A DNA stretch of 11,792 bases from assembly GCA_900128565.1 (NCBI GenBank), contig LT636239.1:1-11792 (forward strand). Direction: 5' to 3'. Of the stretch, positions 1 to 6,925 are shown one piece after another. The stretch's first letter is position 1. Every line of letters begins with the position of its first letter. The position numbers and the translations under genes are program-made. The DNA comes from Stramenopiles sp. TOSAG23-6 (Eukaryota; Sar). Below the pieces are notes generated by a model. The model worked only from the letters and a program-made list of their open reading frames with translations, had not been told where the DNA came from and did no database searches.

Positions 1-617
1 TAAAGAACACTGAAAACCCCAACCAATTGCATTTATACTAGTCATCTGCAATTGACACCTCGCATACGATCCTACATTCACATAACAAGTGAACTGGTAC
101 ATCGAAATCGCACTCAAACTTCGAAACGCAGAAGTCGAAATTCACATTTTCATCGCAAAGATTGCAAAACACTCGAACTCATATTTCACGAAAAGTCCCC
201 ATAAATCCGTCAATAAATACATCCAATACGATCGATATACTCGTTACATTTGATACATTTATTACATATAATACATTCAATACATTAAATACGTTGAATA
301 CATCAAATACATTGAATACATACAATATACTCAATACATTCAGTACATTGCATACATTAAATACATCCAATACAAATTCTACAAATTCAATCCCGGGTAA
401 CACGAAATCCCACTNAAANCNGTTNCNCTCAAAGGAAAAACACGAAAAAAAAGATAAACACGAAAAAATGAACGGACAGTATTGATTTTGATAAACTTTT
501 TTGATGTCTTGAAAAGATTGTATGGTGTGACTTTGTGTTTTGTGATATCCCGTCAACGTTCCTGGTAGCTCTCGATAATCCAATTCATTGGGTGGGTAAG
601 AGCCCATCTCCGAAGTG
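1..617 (+). other. Upstream/leader region of the KN homeodomain gene
   Basis: I see no convincing protein gene in this stretch. It holds a 9-bp tandem repeat (annotated separately), ambiguous bases at 415-427, and A-rich sequence at 430-467. If it is transcribed as a 5' leader it carries three tiny ORFs before the start at 618: 468-485 (MNGQY), 504-512 (MS) and 532-540 (MV). No clear oomycete initiator could be fixed; the CTCATATTTCA stretch near 178-188 is only loosely similar to the initiator/flanking-region consensus. A splice from an upstream exon into the region just before 618 is possible but I cannot define one. Confidence 0.4.
216..386. repeat. 9-bp minisatellite, unit AATACATTN, about 19 copies
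   Basis: From 216 to 386 the sequence keeps a strict 9-base period without indels. Units include AATACATTC, AATACATTA, AATACGTTG, AATACATCA and AATACATAC, with diverged copies at both ends. Read on the + strand in the frame of the unit it gives Asn-Thr-(Leu/Ser/Phe) repeats, open from about 162 to a stop at 483-485, but that ORF has no ATG. It is best regarded as a non-coding minisatellite in the leader or promoter of the downstream gene. Codon-like periodicity follows automatically from a 9-bp unit. Confidence 0.85.
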
Positions 618-3600
618 ATGCCATCCTTGACTCCTACAGAAGGCGTTGAAAATACGCGAGGCAATGAGTCCCCTTTGGCAGCTTTACGCTCTTCTTCCCC
701 CCAAAAAATAATTCCACTTTCACCGTGTGGTGAAGGAACGGCGTCACGTCAATCAGCTCGACAGAGAGCTCGTCAAAAACAAAAAGTCATTCATAGTGAA
801 GCTCAAGAGCGTGGTGGTATTCTAAATGCTGCATTAAAAGAAAATAAAAACGTTCGTGATCAAATGCAACCAGATCAAAGTGGATCGCAACAAAATGTTT
901 CGTCTACCCTCTCCTCTAAAAATTCCCCCGGTTCCGAAATCTCAGTCAGCCCGAACAAAAGCAAGCTCAAACCAAAACAAAGTGGAAAGCCCAAATCAAA
1001 GGTTAAAGCAAACAACGGCGATACAAAATCTAAGAAAGCCCCAGAAAAGCGGAAAAAGAGTGTGCTTCCATCTCGTTGTGTTTTAATACTAAAAACTTGG
1101 ATGATGTCACCGGAACATATTCACCACCCTTATCCCACTGAAGAGCAAAAGTTAGAACTATGCCACCGTACTGGTATTGGATTAAAACAGCTTACTAATT
1201 GGTTTACAAATAATCGAAAACGTCTTTGGCGACCGCATATGCGACAACTAATTGCTCAGCGTGAAGAGGCAGGTCTTAGTGCACTCCCGGAGCATGCTTC
1301 TCTCACTCTTGGGCAGCATAAACCCGGTTCTAAAGCCGCAATACGTGCAGCAAAACAGTTGAAAACTAAATTAGGTATGGATACAGCAGCAGATTTTGCA
1401 GCTGCTGCAGCACTTGCGACTGGAATGCGTGGACCGNCAAAGAAGAAGAAAGCTGAAGGCTTGAGTTGTCTTGATGGAATGCCACTGTCTCGTTCCACAT
1501 CGTATAATGCTTACGATACTCAAAAAATAGATCGTGGAGAGAGACTATTTGGTGGTGCAATAATTGTTCCTATGCCTAAAATGGGTCCTTTAGATCCTAG
1601 ATCTGTCGAAGCAGCAGACACTTTAGCAAAGATGTCACCTCATGTCGTTCCTATGAGTGCAGGTGGATCTATTCCTCTGTTATCTTCGCACCTTCCACCC
1701 TCATCATCAGTTTCGTCTACACTTGGAGGAGGAGGATATAGCATTGGAGCGCGATATTTAATGACTCGAACTGTATCAATTTCATCTCTTGATGGTGTTG
1801 ACTCAGACACGTCGGATGCTGCCATTACCTTAGCGGCATTAGTCGGAAGTCCTCGTATTGGCCCACAGGGAATTGGTCCTGATGATGGTAGGCGAGGCCG
1901 ACCGAGATCAAATACATGGCCACTTAATTCTGCCCCTGGTGGAGAAAATTTGTCTGCTGGTAAAGAAGGAAAAGATGAAATACAATCTGGAGCACCTAAT
2001 CATATTGGGCACTTAAGTCAAAACGCTGCTTCAGTCTCTTTTGGCCGCCAAGGTCCTTTGAATATGAACAGTCTGAGCTCATTCGAAACAAAAGAAGAAT
2101 GGGTTGACATATATATTTTATCGCCTGAGTACCGTGATGTTTTGATGGGAGCAAAATGTGACGAGAAATTTTCTGGAAAGTTGAAGAGAGGAACTGGTGC
2201 AGGTGTATTTGGTTCCTCCTGTGTTGGAAATAGCATGAACCCCCCTACGAATAGCAAAACTATAGACCATTCTGCTTTGTCTGCTTTTGATTTATTACTT
2301 AAAACAGATGAGAAAGCAGTTGGTATATACGATACACAAGATAATGGTCAAGAGGAATTTAAAATGAACCGAAGCGACCCTGTGAATGGTAATATATTAA
2401 ATGTTGTTAGTAAAGTTAAACTTCGACCACCGCGTTTGATTGATGTGACTACAAAGACACCTCCATTATGGGCTGTCGCTAGAGGCTTTGTTTTGAATAA
2501 ATGCATTAATCAGAAAATTACCTATTCATATCCTAGAGCTCATAAAAATGATCGTCGTGTGGTACGCGGAAGACGAGGAGAAGAGATAACGCGTTTAAAA
2601 GAACATTTCCTTAATCGATATTTGATACAAATGGGTTGTCCAACAATCCCAAAGAGACCAAAGCTTCACAATTCTAAAGTTAAAGGTAAGAGAAAACTTG
2701 GTGGTAGACGTGATTCGAATAAAAGTAAGACGCGTGACGAAATGTTGATGTTGAATACGGATCTCGCAAAGTATGATTCAAACATTGATCTTAAGCGACA
2801 AAGAACTGGTGACAGTCACCATCGTGATAGTTCCGTTTCCACAGGTAAACGTAATTTACCAAAACAGTCGACAAAGCTTCTGAAGGATTGGTTACTATCC
2901 CCGGAACATATTCATCACCCTTATCCCACTGATGAAGAAAAAGAATTACTCATGGAAGATACTGGAATTGGAATGAAACAGTTAACGAATTGGTTTACAA
3001 ATGCTAGAAAACGTATTTGGCAACCTATGTTTACGAGTAGCTCATCTGCATCTGTAACAGCAACTGCTACTGCTGCTGCTGCTGCGGCATCTCTTGGTAT
3101 TATTGACATTGATATCGCGCGAGTTCAAAGAGGAGCAAAGGCTGCTCTATCAGCGCGCAATGCTAAGAAAGGAGGCCGCGCCGCTCACGATGCGTCTGCT
3201 GTAAGTGGGGGTATGCATACATTGAGTGGAAGTCCTAGATCACAAGCACGTTGTAGAAAAAAAGGAAATGGCAGAACTCTTGCTAACGCAAGTGAGGTGG
3301 CAGTTAAACCTGCTTCTAGAAATGATTTCATGTTATATGTACAGTGTCTCAGTTGTAAAAAGTGGCGAAAACTCCCTATAGGTACTTTCGATGTATCAGA
3401 TGTTCCACGAAAGTGGACGTGTTCCATGGCGCACAATGGAGGTTTTTCATCGAAAGAAGCACAGAAAAAAGCCAATCAAGAATTTAACGAACAACAAGAA
3501 CTCCGTGATAAAACAGGTCTTGGACATTGGTTGTCACCTTCATGTCGTATCCTTCAACAGAAACTTCTACCTGGTCGTGCCCCTCCCTGGCCAAGTCTCG

Positions 3601-4049
3601 ATTCCGAAGGAGGGTGTTTACCGGTGAAGTTGCAGCCACCAGTAGTTCGAGTTTCTGTAAAACATGAGGTGAAGAAAAAAGAAATGAATGCCATGCGAGA
3701 TTATGTTCGCAATGATACAGAAGCTAAAGATGCACGAGCAACGACTGCTCTTGCAGGATTTGGTGAGCCGATTGAATGGACTCCTGGCCATGTTGATGAT
3801 ATAGATAACGCCTGGGCTACGAACATCGATGTTGCAGCTGTTGCGATACCTGCTACACAAATAACAGATCCAAATGGTGTTCTTGTTATTAATCCTGTCA
3901 ATAATATAAGCGATATAAAGCTATGTGTTGATGTTTCTAATTCGATAAAAAATCAAAATACGAATATCGTAAATGATGATGATACAGATCGCCAGTCAAT
4001 GGATATTGATGAAAAAGGTACTTCTTCTCAAGCGGAAGTTCCGACATAA
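618..4049 (+). CDS. Double KN (TALE-type) homeodomain protein with CW-type zinc finger
   Basis: A single open frame of 1143 codons, starting at the first ATG (618) and ending at TAA 4047-4049. Two KN/TALE homeodomains are visible, at about residues 146-205 and 743-802. Each has the SPEHIHHPYPT segment of the three-residue-loop class and recognition helices NWFTNNRKR and NWFTNARKR. Near residues 905-935 is a CW-like finger, VQCLSCKKWRKLP then KWTC (Cys910, Cys913, Trp916, Trp933, Cys935). The usual fourth Cys of CW domains is not at the expected place. TALE homeodomains bind DNA and CW domains often read methylated histone H3K4, so a nuclear chromatin-linked regulator is inferred. The N-terminus is Lys/Ser-rich and likely disordered. 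Ala-rich linkers follow both homeodomains. One ambiguous base (1437) leaves residue 274 unknown. Target genes cannot be inferred. Confidence 0.88.
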   Translation: MPSLTPTEGVENTRGNESPLAALRSSSPQKIIPLSPCGEGTASRQSARQRARQKQKVIHSEAQERGGILNAALKENKNVRDQMQPDQSGSQQNVSSTLSSKNSPGSEISVSPNKSKLKPKQSGKPKSKVKANNGDTKSKKAPEKRKKSVLPSRCVLILKTWMMSPEHIHHPYPTEEQKLELCHRTGIGLKQLTNWFTNNRKRLWRPHMRQLIAQREEAGLSALPEHASLTLGQHKPGSKAAIRAAKQLKTKLGMDTAADFAAAAALATGMRGPXKKKKAEGLSCLDGMPLSRSTSYNAYDTQKIDRGERLFGGAIIVPMPKMGPLDPRSVEAADTLAKMSPHVVPMSAGGSIPLLSSHLPPSSSVSSTLGGGGYSIGARYLMTRTVSISSLDGVDSDTSDAAITLAALVGSPRIGPQGIGPDDGRRGRPRSNTWPLNSAPGGENLSAGKEGKDEIQSGAPNHIGHLSQNAASVSFGRQGPLNMNSLSSFETKEEWVDIYILSPEYRDVLMGAKCDEKFSGKLKRGTGAGVFGSSCVGNSMNPPTNSKTIDHSALSAFDLLLKTDEKAVGIYDTQDNGQEEFKMNRSDPVNGNILNVVSKVKLRPPRLIDVTTKTPPLWAVARGFVLNKCINQKITYSYPRAHKNDRRVVRGRRGEEITRLKEHFLNRYLIQMGCPTIPKRPKLHNSKVKGKRKLGGRRDSNKSKTRDEMLMLNTDLAKYDSNIDLKRQRTGDSHHRDSSVSTGKRNLPKQSTKLLKDWLLSPEHIHHPYPTDEEKELLMEDTGIGMKQLTNWFTNARKRIWQPMFTSSSSASVTATATAAAAAASLGIIDIDIARVQRGAKAALSARNAKKGGRAAHDASAVSGGMHTLSGSPRSQARCRKKGNGRTLANASEVAVKPASRNDFMLYVQCLSCKKWRKLPIGTFDVSDVPRKWTCSMAHNGGFSSKEAQKKANQEFNEQQELRDKTGLGHWLSPSCRILQQKLLPGRAPPWPSLDSEGGCLPVKLQPPVVRVSVKHEVKKKEMNAMRDYVRNDTEAKDARATTALAGFGEPIEWTPGHVDDIDNAWATNIDVAAVAIPATQITDPNGVLVINPVNNISDIKLCVDVSNSIKNQNTNIVNDDDTDRQSMDIDEKGTSSQAEVPT
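3072..3089 (+). repeat. GCT-type microsatellite coding for polyalanine
   Basis: Five CTG units (3070-3084) give four GCT codons, followed by GCG and GCA, making six Ala just after the second homeodomain. An imperfect Thr-Ala alternation precedes it. A similar Ala-rich linker (FAAAAALATG) follows the first homeodomain near residues 257-270, so both homeodomains share this type of C-terminal flank. Confidence 0.75.
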
Positions 4050-4105
4050 AATTCCAATTTATTTCAAGCTAAATAGAAATTATCTTGGTAAAAATTGGTA
4101 AAAAA

Positions 4106-4188
4106 AATAAATTTGTTCGAAAGACATCAATGACTATTGCCTAGAAATGCGAGCGTTATTTTTGTTTTTTTGTTGAGAAGGAAATAAA
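4106..4188 (+). terminator. Two AATAAA polyadenylation-type signals after the KN gene
   Basis: AATAAA occurs at 4106-4111 and again at 4183-4188, 57 and 134 bases past the stop codon, each in A/T-rich DNA with T-rich stretches downstream. Placement suits 3' end formation, but in sequence this AT-rich the hexamer also occurs by chance. Confidence 0.35.
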
Positions 4189-4410
4189 AAAGACAATTGT
4201 CTATTATGTTTTTTTTGTGTAGTTAATACAAAATTTAATTTTTTTTACGTGATAATTATTAATATCAAGTCGAAGTCACCGTGGAGCTATCAAACAAATC
4301 AAGAGTATAATATTTTGAATTCTTGATTCGATTTCTAACGATTTATTATTACTACGAATAGAATCATTAAAATATTAAAATATTTGAACGACAATTAATT
4401 GTAAAGGAAA

Positions 4411-4475
4411 AGGCTTGAATATTCCATGGAAAAAAAAACGAAAACAATGGAATATTCCATGGAAAAAAAAAGCCT
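4411..4475. repeat. 22-bp perfect direct repeat with palindromic core, flanked by inverted hexamers
   Basis: GAATATTCCATGG followed by nine A occurs identically at 4417-4438 and 4450-4471, offset 33 bases. The second copy lies in the 14-bp perfect palindrome ATGGAATATTCCAT (4447-4460). GAATATTCCAT (4417-4427) and ATGGAATATTC (4447-4457) can also pair as stem arms. The pair is flanked by AGGCTT (4411-4416) and its reverse complement AAGCCT (4470-4475). No function is known to me. Confidence 0.8.
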
Positions 4476-4496
4476 GAAGAAGTCGTAACTAAAACA

Positions 4497-4661
4497 CTTG
4501 GATCACACTGAAAAACGTGTAGAGAAAAATCATGAAAGAAATGTACAAAAAAAAAAAAAAGTAAAATATGACAATGTCATTGTAGCTATATCCAATAGTG
4601 ATTTAATTAAAAAACTGGATTATATTTGAAAAAGAGGTAAAGAAAAATCGCGAAAGAAATG
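4497..4661. repeat. Diverged direct duplication of about 46 bp
   Basis: 4497-4542 and 4615-4661 align along their length, with shared blocks such as TGGAT, TTTGAAAAA/CTGAAAAA and AGAAAAATC..GAAAGAAATG, roughly three quarters identical by eye. An A-run and an unrelated stretch separate them. This looks like an old local duplication in non-coding DNA. Confidence 0.6.
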
Positions 4662-4879
4662 AAATCTACATTAAAGTTTTTGTACAAATAAATTTATAAA
4701 AATAAAATAAGCTTTTTCCACTTTTGTTTTACACAAGCAAGTAAATGCCATTGTGATTACTGCCACTTTGAAAATCCTCCTCCGAGTTATTCTTGAACAA
4801 CAAAGAGGACACAGTTAGGAGCAGTTGAAAAAAGTTACGTATTCATATAGATAGAAATGAAATCAATCTGGCAAGGAAA

Positions 4880-4918
4880 GACGGAGTTGCCCTATTGTAT
4901 CAATGGTGTAGCTCCGTC
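4880..4918. repeat. Fold-back (18-bp arms, 3-nt loop) beside the ankyrin gene stop
   Basis: Arm 4880-4897 (GACGGAGTTGCCCTATTG) faces arm 4901-4918 (CAATGGTGTAGCTCCGTC) across the loop TAT. Fourteen of eighteen positions are complementary. On the + strand three of the four mismatches become G-T wobbles, leaving one true mismatch. Both arms resemble the D-G-x-T-P-L coding segment of the neighbouring ankyrin repeats, one in each orientation. Confidence 0.6.
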
Positions 4919-4948
4919 GTTATCACTCTGATTGACTTTTGTATTTGC
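4892..4948 (-). pseudogene. Out-of-frame relic of a further ankyrin repeat
   Basis: Read on the minus strand in the frame shifted relative to the ankyrin gene, 4948 down to 4892 gives ANTKVNQSDNDGATPLIQ and then TAG. This matches the linker and first helix of the upstream repeats (VNQA...GATPL). The annotated gene instead ends in the alternative frame with KYKSQSE. A small indel in the last repeat region, or a recombination breakpoint, probably cut the array short. Confidence 0.6.
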
Positions 4949-6611
4949 TGTTTGATGCACCCACAAACTCTGGGTCTAAGGTTTTAAGTAGTCGAACGAC
5001 TCCCGCATGATCTGCATGTGAAGCAATAAGCAATGGGGTAACTCCGGCAAATGGTCCACTTGTCACAGCCTGATTGACATCAGCGCCAGCATCAAGTAAT
5101 ACTTGAACTACTTCTTCATGACCTGTCCATGAAGCAACCCACAATGGTGTAGCTCCGTATTTTGTAGCTAGATTGACATTAGCACCTTTACCAAGAAGTA
5201 GTCCAACTATTCCAACATGACCATTTTGTGAAGAAATATACAATGGGGTAGCTCCATTTTCGTTAGCCTTATCGACATTAGCACTTTCTTTGATAAGTAG
5301 TTCAACTACTCTAACACGACCATTCTGTGAAGCAATCATCAATGGGGTCAATCCATTGAAATTAGCCTTGGCATCAGCATGTGCAGCAATAAGTTTTGCA
5401 ACTACTTTTAAATGACCAGACTGTGAAGCAACATGCAACGGGGTAACTCCATCATCATCATCATCATTTACATTAGCACCATGATCAATAAGTTGTTCAA
5501 CTACTCCAACATGACCATTTATTGAAGCAGCATACAACGGTGTAGCTCCACTTTGAAGAGCCTTATTGACATCAGCACCAGCAGCGATAAGTTGTTCAAC
5601 TACTTTATCATAACCGCTGTGTGAAGCAACAAATAATGGTGTAGCCCCGCTTGCCGCTCCACTTGTCAGAGCCTGATTGACTTTTGCTTTAGCGCCGAGA
5701 AGAAGTTGGACTACTTTTTCATGACCCTTTGATGAAGCATTAAACAATGGCGTATATTCGTTGTTATCAGCCTGATTGACATCGGCACCCTTATCAAGAA
5801 GTAGTCGAACTACTCCAACATGACCATTTAATGAAGAAATATACAATGGGGTAAATCCGCCTTCCCTAGCCTGGTTGACATCAGCACCAGCAGCGATAAG
5901 TTTTGCAACAACTCCCGCATGACCTTCCTGTGAAGCAATAAGCAATGGGGTATCTCCGTCGCCATTAGCCTGATTGACATTCTCACCTAGAACAATTAAA
6001 GTCTCGACCTTCATGACGTCATTTTTATTTGCAGCTTCCAACAAAGGGGAATAAAAAGGAGCTTTCATTTCCAAGCCACGTATCTCGACTTCTCTCGCAA
6101 AACGTTCCTTCTTCTCATCCAGTGATAACTGTGTCCATCCATATTCACGAAACATCCGATTAACAACGTCTTGAACTGGTGTACCAGTTTCAATACGTCG
6201 TTGCAAATCGTCTGCTGGTATCTGATTTTTCGAGAATTTTTCAAAGACGTGGAGTGGGTAGATCATTTTATCAACGACTTTTCTTAAACAAGTCTTTGAC
6301 CAAGGATTCAAAAATGATAATCCCAGAAAGTCTAGGATATCTCGGCTGGGCAGCTCTGGTGATAATTTATCCAAGCTCCATATAGATGCCACACGTTGAT
6401 CGTTGCGCATAGCCAAGTTATTATTGGTATCATACTCAGCTCGGAGCGGATTCCATATAACTTCTAGTCCGTCCTCGTTAAATTTCAAGTTTCTTTTTGA
6501 TTTGTATTCTTCCGGTTGTTGTTCATGGTTTTCACCACGTAAATGTGACGTAGCAGCAAATGATGATACAATCAAGCATGATAGTATGACAGAATATAGT
6601 ACAATCTTCAT
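4923..6611 (-). CDS. Secreted ankyrin-repeat protein with RXLR-like N-terminus
   Basis: One exon of 562 codons, ATG at 6611-6609, TGA at 4925-4923. Residues 1-19/20 form a signal peptide (MKIVLYSVILSCLIVSSFA), so the product should be secreted. Directly after it comes SHLR (22-25), then an acidic stretch with EE (34-35) ending in KSKR (37-40). This resembles a degenerate RXLR-EER host-targeting region, with Ser in place of the first Arg. Residues about 45-183 form a domain I do not recognise, rich in charged and aromatic residues. About 184-547 are 11 ankyrin repeats with TPL..AS..GH..VV..L...GA.VN. Repeats 5 and 11 carry a four- to five-residue insertion in the loop. Ankyrin repeats bind proteins; no catalytic motif is visible. 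A host-directed effector is inferred from secretion and leader type, not shown. The C-terminal tail seems altered by a frame change. Confidence 0.85.
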   Translation of the reverse strand: MKIVLYSVILSCLIVSSFAATSHLRGENHEQQPEEYKSKRNLKFNEDGLEVIWNPLRAEYDTNNNLAMRNDQRVASIWSLDKLSPELPSRDILDFLGLSFLNPWSKTCLRKVVDKMIYPLHVFEKFSKNQIPADDLQRRIETGTPVQDVVNRMFREYGWTQLSLDEKKERFAREVEIRGLEMKAPFYSPLLEAANKNDVMKVETLIVLGENVNQANGDGDTPLLIASQEGHAGVVAKLIAAGADVNQAREGGFTPLYISSLNGHVGVVRLLLDKGADVNQADNNEYTPLFNASSKGHEKVVQLLLGAKAKVNQALTSGAASGATPLFVASHSGYDKVVEQLIAAGADVNKALQSGATPLYAASINGHVGVVEQLIDHGANVNDDDDDGVTPLHVASQSGHLKVVAKLIAAHADAKANFNGLTPLMIASQNGRVRVVELLIKESANVDKANENGATPLYISSQNGHVGIVGLLLGKGANVNLATKYGATPLWVASWTGHEEVVQVLLDAGADVNQAVTSGPFAGVTPLLIASHADHAGVVRLLKTLDPEFVGASNSKYKSQSE

Positions 6612-6925
6612 TTTATTCTTTGCGAACTTTTGGAATTACTTTTTACAACTTTTACAACACACTGGCTATATGAACGGCAGGTTGCAGGTAAGCTGACCAA
6701 TTATTTAGGTATGAAATTCTCTATGAAAAAAAAGGCAAGTTCGGAGAATTTCACGTGCACAAACATGTTCTGATGATCCTCATTAATTTCATACGTTACT
6801 TTCAGGTTAGCTAATTGTGTGAATTAACGTTTTTCTGTTAGTAAGACACTTTCACACAAACGGTCATATCCTCTATCTAATTGCCATTTTAGAAATTTCA
6901 AGACTAATTCATATTTAAGTGTAGC
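6612..6925. promoter_or_regulatory. Divergent promoter region between ankyrin and zinc-finger genes
   Basis: About 314 bases separate the two divergent start codons, so both promoters should lie here. On the + side, CCATTTT at 6884-6890, about 40 bases before the zinc-finger ATG, resembles the pyrimidine-rich CA-containing initiator of oomycete promoters, but the flanking element is poor. On the minus side no clear initiator stands out. No tandem repeats or other ORFs worth reporting were seen. Confidence 0.35.

Larger units (their letters stand above)
4050..4922. other. AT-rich intergenic region between convergent genes
   Basis: About 870 bases lie between two genes that converge (KN gene on +, ankyrin gene on -). 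I see no protein gene. Near the left edge are two AATAAA motifs (4106-4111 and 4183-4188) that could serve polyadenylation of the KN transcript. The rest is A/T-rich with homopolymer runs, including 14 or so A near 4547-4560. It contains a 22-bp direct repeat, a diverged duplication of about 46 bp, a short inverted repeat ACAATG-T-CATTGT (4571-4583) and a fold-back next to the ankyrin gene end. Confidence 0.6.

Noticed and set aside
162-485. Plus-strand Asn-Thr-rich ORF over the minisatellite
   Set aside because: It begins with TTG, not ATG; its regularity comes from the 9-bp unit, and it contains ambiguous bases. No coding evidence beyond openness.
179-664. Minus-strand 161-codon ORF over the same repeat
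   Set aside because: It starts at TTG, overlaps the start of the KN gene and is open only because the repeat lacks stops in this frame.
3391-3627. Overlapping plus-strand ORF within the KN gene, considered as a second product or frameshift source for the missing CW cysteine
   Set aside because: It has no Cys where the CW ligand is expected and no recognisable domain; it is a shadow frame.
6403-6696. ORF overlapping the ankyrin gene start on the opposite strand
   Set aside because: It is antisense to the signal peptide region and has no ATG-based coding evidence or recognisable domain.
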